Assembly: GCA_032173965.1 (NCBI GenBank)
Contig: CM063283.1
Coordinates: 80,292,743 to 80,356,742 of the forward strand
DNA length: 64,000 nucleotides
From: Sitta carolinensis
Taxonomy: Eukaryota; Chordata; Aves; Passeriformes; Sittidae
Direction: 5' to 3'
The notes under the pieces are model-generated. The model made no database searches. It saw only the letters and a program-made list of their open reading frames with translations, and was not told the DNA's origin. Positions 1 to 13,146 of the stretch are shown piece after piece (the first letter of the stretch is position 1; each line of letters starts with the position of its first letter). The position numbers and the translations under genes are program-made.

Positions 1-450
1 GGAGTACTGCATCCAGCTCTGGGGTCCCCAGTACCAGATAGAGTGTACTAAAGGAGGACTGTGAAAATGGTCAGAGGGCTGGAATATCACTCCTGCAAAG
101 CTAGGATCAGAGTTGGGGTTGTTCAGTCTGGAGAAGTCTGTGGATCCTTTCAAAGTATAAAGAAGACTTAGCAAGACAGAGACTCTGAGCAACACCACAA
201 GGGGAATAGTTTTTAAAACTACTGGACACAAGATAGTTTTGGGTTTTTTTTATGATGAGGGTGGAGAGACATGGGAACAGGTTGCCTGAAGAAGTTATGG
301 ATATCCCATCTGTGGAAGTATTCAAGCCCAGGCTAGATGGGGCTCTGAACTACTTGGTCTAATGAAAGCTATCCCTGCCCATGTCAGGAGATTAGAACTA
401 GGTGATTTTTGAATGCCTGTTCCAACCTAAATTCTTCTACAATTCTATGA
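1..450 (+). mobile_element. CR1 LINE, 3' end, cut by the window start
   Basis: The text reads as the C-terminal part of CR1 ORF2 plus the 3' tail. It opens at the 'ctgcatccagctctggggtc' segment, passes the 'tcagagggctgg' and 'gttggggttgttcagtctgga' blocks, then 'ggaacaggttgcctgaagaagtt', and ends near 'tacaattctatga'. Many substitutions and small indels break the frame, so it is an old, inactive copy. The 5' part lies outside the window. Family assignment is from memory of avian CR1 consensus sequence. Confidence 0.9.
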
Positions 451-2299
451 AATCCTGGAGGCATATTAAACAGAAGGCCATAGTAAACAACTGGGCATGG
501 AAGAGGACTGGATAAGCTAAGTGGGTAGGAGTGAAAACTTGAAAAGATCTTTGCTTGCTTGGTCTGGTAAATACATTTACTTTTGAAGAACATTTTCCAT
601 CACTTTCAGTATAGAGCCTAGATTAATATAATCTTGTGAGGTTTTATTAAGAAAAGTGGAGCAATCCCACCATAAACTAAAAACGATGAAAAATATGTTA
701 TAAAGAAAAGAAAAACCCAAACAGGGGTCTTGAAATAACATTACATATATCAAATGCTTAATGAGTTTTACTTTGTTTTACACATGCTGTGCTTCTTTTT
801 TCTCATCCCCATGTGAAAATGGCCAGCCAGAGAAAATATTTCATTCTGTGCCCCAAATGGTTTTATTAAAATAGGAATTACACTTATCCAGCATTCATTT
901 CATGCCTGATGATGTTGCATACATAAAATGAAACCTCAATACCCTTGCAGTAAAGGAGACCTTGACCATAGGTTTGAAACAAAGTGTAGTCCTCATATCT
1001 CCATCTAGGAAGCCTAATGAAAAACTGGTGTTGCTGGACCTCAGATTTTAATCTACTGAACCAGAGAAATTGGTCTCCTTCGCAACATCAGATGCTATTC
1101 ATCGCAAGGAAAATTTGGTTTCAACACAGACATTATGACATGCAAAAGTAGTTTGTATATTGTACAAGCTAGTTTATAGTCTGTGTGTTGAAACAGAACA
1201 GTTGTAGGGGAGTTCATTTACTCACTCTAGGGAGCAACGTGTGTGATCAGGGCAAAAGGCAGGTGGCTGTGAAGGTGTGAGTAGCAATCCTAGGTTACAC
1301 ATCTGTGAGGAAACTGCAAGACTTCTGGTTTATTTCCTCACCATATTTACTGCTCAAATTTTTGCAAATAACTTTTTATTTTCTCTTTGATTTGCTGCAG
1401 TACCTCAAACTGGCTTCATTAAATTTTGTTTCATGTTATCAGGAGGGTCAGCATTGATTTCCACAGACAGGTTGCTATCATTTGCTGCTACCTAAAATAG
1501 TTCCTAAAACATTTGAAATCAGACTTGTAAACATCTCTGTACTCACCTCTTTGTACTGTGGTTTGGTTTTCAATCCTTTTTGAGAAGAACTGATCCTTGT
1601 GCAACCAGATAAGTATATATTACCAATCATGAATTTACACCCTCATTGAATATCCCATAGGTAGTAAACAAACGTATTTCTGTAGATGCTGCACCACTGA
1701 AATTTGACATACATCTTCTAAAAATTAAATGCTTTTCTTTTGTATTATATTATTTTTCATTTCTTCTAATTTTAGTCCCTTCATAAGAGATCAGAGCTGA
1801 ACAGCTGTAAAGTATTGTTGCTGTCTTATACAGCATGGCCTGGAAAACCAGTTGAACACGAGCAAATTACCTCAATCTTTATATTTTTGTTAATGGCAGT
1901 TTATAAAATAGGTAACTGCAGTCCAGGCCAGAACATAAGTATTTTGGCTTTTTTATCTCTTTTCTTTTTCTTTTGTAAAGGAATTTGTTTATATTTAAAC
2001 ATTATTTAAAGTCATTATTCCCCCCAACACCTTGGATTTAATTTCAGTCACAAAACCTGACCCAAAAAGTCAGACTCGCTCTTTGCATCTTTAAATTTAT
2101 TCTTAGTAGAGCATTATTTTTAGTATTTTTTCACAATCTTCAACAGTTTCTCCTGTCATTTTGAAAACAAGTTTTTCTGTGAGTCATTGTAATAAATTAT
2201 TTCATCAAAGTTCTCTGTAAAAAATTAAAGATAGTATTAGTTGCTTAACTAAAGTTGCTATAATAATACAATATTTAATATATTATTACAATTTACAGC

Positions 2300-2338
2300 T
2301 TTTTTTTTTTTGCTTTTTTTCTTTTTTTTTTTTTTTTT
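2300..2338. repeat. Poly(T) low-complexity tract
   Basis: A nearly pure T run broken by single G and C bases. It lies in a run of AT-rich intergenic sequence and produces a spurious lysine-rich frame on the minus strand. Confidence 0.9.
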
Positions 2339-5300
2339 CTGACAGGACCACATAGCCCTCTTTTCAATGCTAAGAATCATAGGACATTCCATATTATTAA
2401 AAAACACTGATGCCAGTTTAGCCCATTTCAAATAAAATCCAGTCCTTAACTCTGAAGAAAGAAAATAAAAAACAAATAACAAACAAAAGAAAAAGAAAAC
2501 GAGATTATACACAGTTAAATAAAACTCCTTTTAACATGAGCTTTCTGTCATACAATTTGGAAGGAACAGAAGAGTAGAATAATTTTAATAGCAAATCTTT
2601 TAACAGAAACATATAATTTGTAGCTGCATAGTTCAATCTGAATCTTTAAAAGGCCAAAATTCTGGTTTTGAACAAAACAAAGGAAAGCGAACAAGTGAAA
2701 CCAAGCAGCTTCTGAAGAAACTACATAAATAAATTGTTGTTATGGGTTAATTAAAAACCCAAAATTATCAGAATTTTTAAATTTCATTTTCTCTTGTGGG
2801 ACTGAAAATATTATATTTTTTTCCAGTCTTTCTTCATGTATTTATAATCTTGTGTAAGTTTTTGCATATTCAAACCCTGAATGAAACTTATTAGCGTTCA
2901 GAAAAAGAAAGGTCTATCAAATCAAAGCTCAAAGCTTTGGCTCAACGTGACTTTTGCATAGAGCTGCAGCTAATTTGACCAAACCCTTGGACAAACCTTA
3001 GGAACATTTCAATCTTTCAGCTGATCACATGTTTATTTATCTTATCTGTGTGAGTTTATCTGTGTTCAAAGGGACACTGAGCTTTTCAAATCCTCCCTGA
3101 AATCAGTGGAAGGACTTGCTCTGAAACTGGCAGATTTTGATCCATGGCATTAATCCTAGTTCCATCTAAATGAAAAGCATGAGTCCCATTGAATTCAGTG
3201 GACCTATGGACTAATGATGAATAGGAAATGACATGAGGACATCTCTCTGTGGAAAAAAATTGAATACTTTTGTTTCATTAATTGCTTTGTGGTTCTTCAT
3301 TATTTTGTTCTGGGTTTTATTCTACTTGTATAGGAAATATGAAATAGGAGAATTTTACCTCTTATCAAATGTACTTTATTTTTCAGAGGGCTATCAAGGC
3401 AAAATTACATCCTAGTTCAGACTGGTGACACTGTCAGAGAAACAGAAAGGTGGAGGGAGGGAAGGAGAAGAAAATTAATTTTCTTTTGCCCTTGTTTTTA
3501 CTGGTTTTATACAAAACTAACAGCAGCTAGTGACTGTTTTTCTTATTTTTCACAGATCTGATATCTCCCAACTTATGTAGCTCCTCTGCTTTTTTTCCAG
3601 AGTTTCCCTAGAAAACTGAATAGTAGTAGTCAAAATAGTCAAGTGCCACTGCCACATAGGAGCTTGGTCTTGTAAAGTGCTAGGTGCCCTTCGTCATCAA
3701 ATGAAACAACTTGAACTGAGCATGATTGAATTCCCTGTGGAAATTATAATAAAAGCTGTCAAAATTACATAATGCTACCAGATTATTGACTTCTTAATAT
3801 ATAATCTACCAACATTCATCAGAGGAAGAAAAGTGTCTCTCTCCTATACATATGTAATAACAAGAACTTGTACATTTGTACTAGACCAATTATTAATTAA
3901 TTTTTTTGTGGCTACTGGAGAAACGCTAGAAAAGAAACAAAAATAGTTTTTTGTCTCATCCAATAAAGATTAGTCTGCTGATTAGAGAAGGACTGATCTG
4001 CATTCACTGAAAACTCTGTCGCTGCATTCTAGACGGTATCATGTTGCCACTTCATCCTACATCTGCACTTCATGCAAAAAAGCTGGTGGAGAAGCCTGTC
4101 TAGTAAAAAACCTTAGAAATGTGAATCCCAGGTAGACATAGGAACTTCCTGGGTACTCTGAGAATGACCCCAAGAGAGCAAGATTAAAATAGGGCTATCC
4201 CATTCTATGTAGAACACTAGCTTAGGTAGTACCTTCCTCAGCAGATTCTTGGTTTGTATCACCACCTCCTATTGTGTATTACACTTCATCCACCTTAATT
4301 CAGAGGTGTGTATTTGTCACTTATAAGATACATGAAATTTTGGTGCTGCAATGCTCAGTGTTTTCCTGACTGAAAATACATTCAAATACATCTTGTAGTA
4401 ATCCATGAAAATGTATCCCTCTGCTTCCTCATCTATCTCTTTTACAGAAAGTACCTTCTTTTATCTTCAACTTCCCCCACTGCTAAAGACTCCATGGAAA
4501 GGTTTGTGCCTCTGTGTTACAGTTGTCCCAGCTGGCATTCTAGCCTTCATCCAGGTGTCCTTCATTTCCCACTGGAGTGGGATATTACATCTTGTTTTAT
4601 CTTGTCCTACCAGGGACAAGAAGTCCTGGCAAAATCATACAAGGTGGGCAACTGGGAGGAGTAATGTCTTAACTGTTGCAGAGTACTTTGACAAAGACTG
4701 ATTGATAAACCCCTTCTTCTAAGATAGTTCTCAGTGTAAAAATAGCAAAATCGTTTAGAGACATATGCAGCTGGCTCACTCAGAGGGCTGGTTCCAAAGC
4801 ACACTTATGTTTATCATATTTTAGCTGTTTGGGGTGTTCAGTGCACATATTGTGTTTAAAGTCCAGTAGTGTTTCCTCAGACCAGTGCAAGGACCCTGTG
4901 ACTGAGGCTGAAGGTGTGAGCAGGTCAAGCACATGCCCCTCTGAAGAGGAAACTGAGTCACTTCATGTGTGTCCAAGAGATGAACACAGTGTGAGGAAGG
5001 GGGGAGAACCTAGAGTTTGGACTGAAATGCTGAAGCACTTTGAATGCTGACTATCCCTCAGGACCCACGACTGAGACCTCCTGTGCCACCAACAGCCACT
5101 GGAACTGCTGGGATGAGGTCTGTGCTGGGATCTTTCTGCCTATGTCAATGATTTCAAGGAGAAGTTCAGAATAATAACTAAATTCATAGGAGGCAGTATG
5201 GTGGAAAGGATACCCAAACGTCCCTTTTGCCCAAATTATATACTTTTTAATTATATATAATTTTTTAATTATAAAATCTATATTTCCAGCTGAAATTCTA

Positions 5301-6897
5301 CCTGGAAACTCACACTCCATAATAAGGAATATAAATACAGCAAATTTGCTTTATTTTTTTTTATAGGCCTTATCCTTTGGCATTTTTTTCTACGGTTAGC
5401 TGTATTCCTAATAATTGTAAAGAGCATATATCTTTGTCTCTTGTTTGAAATAGGTCTATTTCTATATAGATCTAAACCTACACAGGCTTTTTTATTTATT
5501 TATTTTTAATCTCTGTTGTATTTTGAAGAATTATAGCTGTTTCTCAGTTAGATTTTCCAAGTTGGTCAAGCCTTTTTTTTTCTTTTCTCTTTTTTTTCCC
5601 AGAATGACAGTAGGTCTCTCTCCCTTCTTTCCCCTTCAGGAGATCTCAAGCTTGTTAACACTTGAAAAAATGCTGTAAAGTATTGGACACCTGGAGATGT
5701 TAAGTACTGTAATTTCTCACAGTTGCTCTAGAAAATATTGGCAAATTATATCCATCAGTTGAGATGGTTTGTGCTCCAGTCTTATTTCTCATCAAAACAT
5801 CTAGCTTTTATGAGAATTATCATACTCAGAACTGGACATATTATTTTCCCAAGCTTTTCTAAAAGACTGCTGACAGCTGCTGAAAGATGACAGTCTCTTT
5901 TTGCCTCATGAAGGCTATATAATTTCCTCAAAATGACAAAGATTCTGGTAATTTGTCCTCTGTGCTTGGAGTTAAATTTTGAAACCACTCCTTCAACAAA
6001 CTTATATGAGTAGACAATAATAATAAAATAGAACCATTCACCATTAACGTGCTTTTACCAATCTCTTGTCAAGACTTGGCTAGGGCTGAACTCAGTGATC
6101 TTCTGTTTATGCACTGTGCCCATGAGCAATTCCTGAGTAAATATTATGGGATAGAAAAATGGAGACATATGCACTACCATGATTTTTTTGGGGTTGCGTG
6201 CCTCCACCTGTATCAAGGCTCACTGAAGTCAACATGACTCTGAGTCCAGCTTGAAGCCTGCCTGAGCAGGGCTTATCCTGGGGCTGTTGCACTTGTGGGA
6301 CATATTGTGAAAGCTGCAGAAAGGGCCAGGCACCTTCACAGACCCCTTGCTTAGGTGACTCTTCACATGTATTTTGAAATTTCCTAAAGACTAGGTCTAC
6401 TCTGACATGAGTTTTGCTTGTGCTTTGAATAGTCACTCAAGACAAGTTTCACTGCACAATTTTGTGTGCATGTACTATCTTCGGCTCTCATGATAGGCAG
6501 GTGTCTTCTGTGCAGAGAGGCAATGCTTGCAAAAAGGACATTCATTATCATAGCAAATACAGAGAGAGCAGAAGACAATGCTTTGTCCCCCACTCTTTAA
6601 TAGAAGAGTATAACTATATAAGCTGAGAGTCACAACGTGTACCAGATGACACCTGTAATCTCTGCTGTTTGAAATACAGCTCTCATTCTTTTATTCTTTC
6701 TTCTTTAATCATGCAGAATAAAATTATTTTTAACCCTCAAGAAGAAATATCTTTGTTTGGTTTGCAATTGTTGTTCCACAGATTCTTTGGCAGCTGATGG
6801 CTTGGTTTCATCATTTATAGAACTAAAACTCCATTCTAACATTTTGTTGTACTTTTGTCTTTAAATTATGGTGTGCATAAGGACGGCCTTCACCTGC

Positions 6898-6903
<6 letters not shown>

Positions 6904-6942
<39 letters not shown>

Positions 6943-6954
6943 AGAAAAAAAAAG
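6904..6954. repeat. Poly(A) low-complexity tract
   Basis: About 50 bases of A interrupted by single G bases. No recognisable retroposon body was seen on its 5' side, so it cannot be assigned as a retroposon tail. It creates a phenylalanine-rich false open frame on the minus strand. Confidence 0.9.
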
Positions 6955-8447
6955 ATACTGTCTCTTTAATGAAAGGAAAGCATCAATATACTGTATTACT
7001 GAATGCGAATGCAATAAAGAATAACATATAGCTCTGGTTATGTTATATGACATTTGGCTTAGCAGTATTAACATATTGCACAAAATCTGCATTTTCCCTA
7101 TTGCAGAAAATAAGATGATAAAAGACAAGAGAAATCAATTTCTTCCATATGATCATAAAATAAATATTCTTTTTTTTTTCTTTTCCTTCTCATGAGTCAT
7201 TTGCAGAAAAATTTTAGTATTGTTTCTTTGTTAAGCCAGCTCTTTATCATGTATGTATTAGGCATACAGTACAAGGAGAAATGGAACAAGATGGCAGTTA
7301 TAGCAGTGGCAAGATGCAAATTTATTCTGAAAAAAATTAATATGTGCACAATATCAAGCATGCTTAAGTTTGTGCCAGGAAAACTATTACGAATGAAGAA
7401 TGGATGGGATGGAATTTTGCATCATACATGATTACATGTTGCTTAACTTCATAGAAGAGTCTTTGTCTACTCCTGATGTCCCAGGTACCATCAAGAGAAG
7501 CTGCTTACCACACTGCTAGAGTGAAAATGGCAACAGATACCCCAGCAGTATTCAACTGCAACATGACTCTTTGTTTCAGAAATTAAAGAAACAGACCTCA
7601 AAAAGATGACAGAGAAAATTCACAGACCATTGAACTGCAGGCACTAACTCCAGGTAGGGAGAGGGGGATGAATTTATTACATCTTGTAGTTGTAATTGAA
7701 AGTCTGTAATTGTTTTCTGCTTCATTTTCCCCAAGTTTAATTAGGCTACATTATGTATGTGATGTTGTCGTCACTGTTTTTCCTCCTGTCTCTCTCATAT
7801 TGTATGACACATGACTGAGTGTAGCCAAGCAGTGGAGGAGTCATTTTTCACTGACACCACTTGAAAACATTTTTACAGAAAAATAAGGGATGAAGAATGA
7901 AAAAGAGAGAAAAGAAGAAATAAATATCTTAAAGATAGATCTCTACATTAATTCACCATGAAGCAAAAGCGAAATAATAAAAACTCTTCTTCAAGTGCCA
8001 ATTCAATCAAGATGAAACAGACTAGGTACTGTATTGGTACAGTGTAAAAATAGATGACAGTGAGTAATGGTGTGAACAAAAAACCATGAGGAACGTCACA
8101 GAAATGGATGTTGGATGGCCTTTGCACAGCAGAGGTAGATAAAGGTTATAACAAACTGTTTACTGACCATGTACACTTACTAGAATTAAGAGGTCAGTTG
8201 AACAAGAGCTCACCTAGTAAGAGCTTTCTCAGTAGTGTGACTTAGCTGTTGTACAGTACCAGAGCACTGCCCAGTTATTGCTCCATCACTTCTCAGTAAC
8301 ATTTCTGTCCTTCAAAAGTCTACATTCTACCATTAGTTAAGGCTTGTTCTTTTGCATTTCTACATTTTCCCCCAATTTTGCATCAATTCACTGTAATTAA
8401 TACATGTGCGTCTAACAGAAAAGAAAATAAATAAAAAAGCACCATGT

Positions 8448-8453
8448 TTTATT
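8448..8453 (-). promoter_or_regulatory. NALF1: Candidate distal poly(A) signal AATAAA for NALF1
   Basis: The plus strand reads TTTATT, giving AATAAA on the gene strand. It is followed within about 15 bases by a T-rich element (TTTTTTATTTATTTTC on the minus strand), the usual layout of a vertebrate cleavage and polyadenylation site. It lies about 2.05 kb past the stop codon. The hexamer is common in AT-rich DNA, so this is a candidate only. Confidence 0.45.
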
Positions 8454-9893
8454 GAACAAAATATAGCATGTGCAAGGAAGGGAAGGGAGGAATTATAGAA
8501 ACAAACCAGTGCTGAAGAATTTTGCATTAGCTGGTGCTTTTTGTTGTTGTCGTATTTGCACAGATCGTTTTATGCTTCTCAGTCCAGGTTGTAGCAAAAC
8601 ACTATCAAAACAAATACTCTTGCAAAATATTTGAGCTTCGCAGCTTAACATGTGCATCTTGAACCGCTTAAGCAGCATGGTTATCTTCTTTTTGTTTTTC
8701 TTCAGAATTTAACAGACCGTAAATTGTATACAAAAATGCATTATGCACCAGTGATTAAATGTTCTTACAACATTAATACTTATCAAGGGGTATTTCATAG
8801 CTAGAAAGTAGGTAACTATATTTTATTTCCTAAGAGAACATTTTCTATAGTTTTCCTTCATTTCCCAGCTACACAGCAAACATCTCTAAAGTGCACTTCC
8901 CAAGTGTAGTTAGAGAATAGGAAGGAATGTAAAGTTTTTAAAAACAGCCCTTATTAACTTTTCCTTCCATTAATTCTACTGTAAACTCTAAAAAGCCTTT
9001 TTAAAAAGCAAATTCTCATACACTCAGCAGGTGAAATGTTCCCACAAATAAAAAGTAAACAAATTCAAAACCACCCCAAACAATGAAAAACCAGCAATCA
9101 TATTACAATCTTTTCTCTTGACTACTCATATCCTAGTATATATTTACTGTTTTTATTGCACATTTATGAAAACGGTTGTCCTATATATTTAAAAAAAAAT
9201 AGTTTCTTTATCTGTGCTAACACATTCTTGTGCATCCTTAATAAACTAGAGTTACTTTCAACAACATGTAGGTAATAGAAAAACAATGGAATCAAACCAA
9301 AGAGATAATTTGTATTGTAGATGTTTAAAGACTTCTAGTGTAATTTTGTTGTGACAGAGAGTTGAATTTTGGAAGTTCTTCGCTCCCATTTTTTATGGAA
9401 AGCTGCTGGTTATGTGACAGCAGGAGAACTCAAAATGTGATTCACAATGAATGTCAATCCTTCACCTCCAATATGAAGGCTTCCAACTATTCAACTTGCT
9501 GAGCATAACTGGTTTTACTTAATATATCTAGAAAAGGCTGCTCCTGTTCAACTGACCAGTGAGAAAGGACTGGACTTCTTCAAAACGGGTATTGGAGCAA
9601 CAGTTTGTTATATATTTCTTTATACTTTTTAACTGTCCGATCCCACCTTGTAAGGAGAGCACTTGTTTGTTCAGCTAAAAGGAACCCCCTTCATCTTCCT
9701 TTTGGGTTTGCTCAGTCAACTGTTTTGTGCAACAGTGGCAGAGGCACACTGGAATTGTGTACCCATTCATTGTGATTACACAGACAGAAGCAAATGTATG
9801 TTGTCTGTGATGGTAGATGGGAAAGGGAAAGGAGATGAATGGTTTCCATGGATAAGAGGACAGTAAGGTTTGTTTGGGGTTCTTTTTGTGGTT

Positions 9894-10064
9894 GATTTTT
9901 TTTTTCTTTTTCTTATTCTTTTCTCTTTTTTTGGTTAAATCTTGTTTTGTTGTTCTTGCTCTTGTGGTTTTTGTTGGAGTTTTTTGTGGGCTTTTTTCGT
10001 CTGTTTTTTCTTTTTTTTCCTTTTTTTTTTTTTTAATTTTTTTTTTTTATTTTTTTTTTTTTTT
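9894..10064. repeat. T-rich low-complexity tract inside the probable NALF1 3' UTR
   Basis: About 170 bases made almost entirely of T with scattered G and C. In the NALF1 transcript it would be an A-rich stretch some 440-610 bases after the stop codon. It generates a phenylalanine-rich plus-strand frame that is not a gene. Confidence 0.9.
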
Positions 10065-10500
10065 GCTATGTCATGAAATCATAGCAGTCATTCCTCTAAT
10101 AGAAACTGACAGGACATAAAAGACAGAACTATCAGATGAACACACACAATGACTAGAAATATGTTGACAGAGAAAAGACTTAATTTAGCTTTGAGAAACT
10201 GTCCCAAAAATAAAATCCTGTATTAACAAGTGCAAAAAACAAACAAAACCAAAAAGAAACTCCAAACATTAAAACACAGTGTATAAAATGGTGTGAGAAA
10301 GTTAAGTCACCAAACAGCCTTTTAGTCAATAAAAAGCTGTGTTTGTGTGTCCTTGTTGTTTGGGTATTGGCCCATTATTTTCATTTTACCCAAAAGGTCA
10401 TTCAAGAAGACATCTGAGGGTAAAGCACTCAGTCCTTGCTATTTTTATCTGTAGCAATTTGGGCCTGTTGTGTTTCTATCATGTAAATGAATCCTTTCTT

Positions 10501-10796
10501 TTATTCCTCATTGGCTGAATTATCTTCCAAAGTTGTTATGCTTCCAAAGCCCAGTCCTGTTGAGTTCTGTGCTGCTGAGACTGTAAGTACTGTATGTAAG
10601 AGAATTAATACAAGAACACACAGTTTAAGTCTGCTGTTACACAGTCTTGATGCTGATGAAACTGTGAGCGATGTCCTGTGACACATTGTTGAGCCACTTG
10701 TTTTTATAGTCCCTTTGGGTTGATGATCTGATAATAGTCCCCATCTGACATCACAGCATTCTGGTTCTGCATTGGTTGGATAGTTTTCATAGAGCC
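10501..10796 (-). CDS. NALF1: NALF1 (FAM155A) last coding exon, C-terminus of the NALCN channel auxiliary subunit
   Basis: NALF1 is an auxiliary subunit of the sodium leak channel NALCN in neurons; family work links it to channel delivery to the membrane. This exon gives the last 97 residues. It starts after a polypyrimidine tract and CAG acceptor (10799-10797). Its first two bases complete a glycine codon begun in the exon at 22243-22414, giving the family sequence CTGLYE. Visible features are ECCDV near residue 12; a stretch beginning CHRTSLTVSS that matches vertebrate NALF1 as I remember it; a hydrophobic segment LKLCVLVLILLHTVLTVSA, probably a C-terminal membrane segment or attachment region; one N-glycosylation sequon (NST) after it; and an acidic end NEE before TAA. 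The linker between ECCDV and CHRTS differs most from the mammalian protein I recall. FAM155B (NALF2) is the alternative, but the C-terminal match favours NALF1. Confidence 0.95.
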
Positions 10797-12721
10797 CTGT
10801 AGGGTAAACACAGAAAAAAAGTAAATATCAGGCACAAGGACTGGCAGAAGGAGTAGCTTGAAGGAGCAGTCGACATTTAGTCTGAGCTGTCAAATCCATA
10901 TCTTTGGGTGAGACTGAGGCCCTCAGAAGTCCGGTCAGTCTGTATAATTAAAGATGTTGAAGAACTATGCAGCATCTACCAGGAAGCAGCACCAAAAGAT
11001 CATTCAGCAGAAGTATGACACTGAGTATGATTGTGTAAAGAAGCAACATTTTAAAAATAAATTATTGATACTGGATTGATAAGGGTGCTTGAATTCTTCC
11101 TTTTCAGGAAGTAACAACCAATGATGAAGTAAGAATTAATAAACCAGTGTGTTTCCACAAAATTTAGACCTTGAAATTCTTTCAGTAGAAAGAATTTCTT
11201 CTTTCAGTATGTGAGCACATAAAAACAGGCATAAAGTAGCAAATAATGATGTACTGGATATTGGCTATTTTGATTTTCAAACCTATGTAAATGAAACTGC
11301 ATTGCAGGAACAGTTTCCAAATAGAGCTGTTCAGAACCTACTTGTTTGTCCTACCTCATCTGAGTTCTTCCTGCTGGATATTGCCTTCAACATATCCCAG
11401 AGATGAAAACAATCTGTTCTTGCCACACAATGATTGGATCTCCTGATGTATCTGATTATACAGCTAGGTCATTTTTGCCTTTGACCTTTACTGAGCTCAA
11501 ATTATCTGATTATGACTTTTTGAATACTAAGAGGAACTCTATCTTTCTGGAAATTGTCAGTGTTTGCATAACTATAAAGGAGATAAACATAACCAGAGTG
11601 TTCTGTTTTCTTCTCACAAATCTTTTCCTTAAATTAAATAAGCTAATTTGGCTATTTAACTAGTGTTCAAATGCAAGAATGTCTAACGTAATGGACAAAC
11701 ACCTTTTCTTCATTTAAAATATCTTAGATTAAATTCTGCAGTAAATAATATACTCTGTGGTAGAACTAGCTTTTTCTAGGAAAAAAATCTCTGTGCTGAG
11801 ATATTAGGATAGCGATTTTGAAAGTGTCTTTGTTTTTTGGAACAAGAATTACATTTTCTCCAAAGTATCACAACAACATTACTTCAAAAAAGCAATTTAG
11901 GTGTACTTCTTAGGCCCAGGCACCAGATTTCTTGCACTTTGTTAATAACCTGTAAAGAAAAGCACTACACCTTTAAAGACGATAAACCCAAATACTTCCG
12001 TTCCTATTTCCATAATACTGATCTGCAATGAAATAAAAGAATGTGTTAGGTATGCTAAGAATGCTAAAATTCCTAGATTGACACATTTTTACATAGTTGA
12101 CAGATTGTCTGCTATGCTACCTCTGAGTCCAAATAAAGCTGCATTTGGTTTTGGATTTAACCAAATTTTTAAAGGTACAGGAATGAAAGCAATTTGTTTC
12201 ATGTTTTGCATATTCAGAGTTAATCCTATGCTAAACCAGACTAATTTTTCCATTTCTGCAGTCAGAAACTTAATGCAGCATTCCAAAATTTGAAAATTAT
12301 TTATTCTCACTCTAGATCATAGTTGAAAGGATCATATTTTTCTTTAAGAAATTCTACTGCATTTTGGAGCTTCTGGACAGTTGCTCATTGGAGATACAAT
12401 AAAACAGTCTTATTTTCTGAGACCTATCTTTTGGTGTTTGTGTGCATAAGTCAGTTTTTAAACATTGCAACTTACAGGCAATGCCTCCCAAAGCAGGGAA
12501 TTATGATTTGTTCTGTGAACTGCAGCAACTCAAACGATTAGTAGTAATTGAAGAGATACAGAGAATGGTTAATGCTTTGATCCCCCTGAGGCTTGTTTAC
12601 TTTTCAAACTATATTTTTCTGCTTTTCTTGTTACTGGAAAATCCAGACTTCCATGGAAATCAAACTATGTATATAAGTTGGCAATCAAAAGGTATTTAAA
12701 ATGTTCATATGCACTTACTAA

Positions 12722-12775
12722 ATTGATGACAACTCCACATACTAAATTATAAATAGATTGATGACAACTCCACAT
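12722..12775. repeat. Direct repeat of a 19-base unit, two copies
   Basis: The sequence attgatgacaactccacat occurs at 12722-12740 and again, identical, at 12757-12775. The copies start 35 bases apart and are separated by AT-rich sequence. It looks like a recent local duplication; no function is suggested by the sequence. Confidence 0.95.
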
Positions 12776-13146
12776 TCAAAGATGAACTGAACTTGCTCCT
12801 TAATGTAAAATTATACTTCCTCTTTATTTCAATTCAACAACTGAATTTAGGTTTTGGATTTGCAGTTACATATTAAATAAACAATTAACTACAGAGCCAC
12901 TATTCATATGACAGTGTAGAAGATTTAGATAAATTCAGTAACATCTTTTGTACTGAACACAACACAAGTTCTTCACCACATACTAGTTTGCAGCCATAAA
13001 TATAAGCTTTTGCCCCTTGGATCTAATTAGTCCATCTGTTAAGACAGAGGTTTACAAATGTGTGACTTAACTTGAAATCCAGGTAAGCTGGCTTGGAAAA
13101 TCAATCCTCAAGGAGGAAAAACTAGTTTATTCTTTTATCAAAATAA

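Larger units (their letters stand above)
451..8430. other. Intergenic sequence downstream of NALF1, no gene seen
   Basis: About 8 kb of AT-rich sequence beyond the inferred 3' end of NALF1. It holds a T tract near 2300 and an A tract near 6904. No open frame has a recognisable domain, splice context or codon bias; the longest ones (for example minus strand 6107-6436) look like chance. A slightly less AT-rich patch at about 4880-5160 and another at about 6230-6340 could be old repeats that I cannot classify. Confidence 0.6.
8430..10500 (-). other. NALF1: Probable NALF1 3' untranslated region
   Basis: On the minus strand the sequence continues downstream of the NALF1 stop codon for about 2 kb before reaching a well-formed poly(A) signal (AATAAA at 8453-8448) with a T-rich stretch after it. 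It contains no CR1 copy, unlike much of the intron sequence, which fits a transcribed and constrained region. It includes an A-rich tract in the transcript (plus-strand T-rich, 9894-10064). Another AATAAA lies on the minus strand at 9157-9152, so shorter alternative 3' ends are possible. The extent is inferred; no transcript data are available here. Confidence 0.5.

Noticed and set aside
6107..6436. A 109-codon minus-strand frame in the intergenic part
   Set aside because: No domain or splice context, and it lies downstream of the inferred gene end.
9874..10119. Phenylalanine-rich plus-strand frame
   Set aside because: Artefact of the T-rich tract within the inferred NALF1 3' UTR.
10487..10681. 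Plus-strand open frame overlapping the NALF1 last exon
   Set aside because: It is the antisense shadow of the real minus-strand coding sequence.
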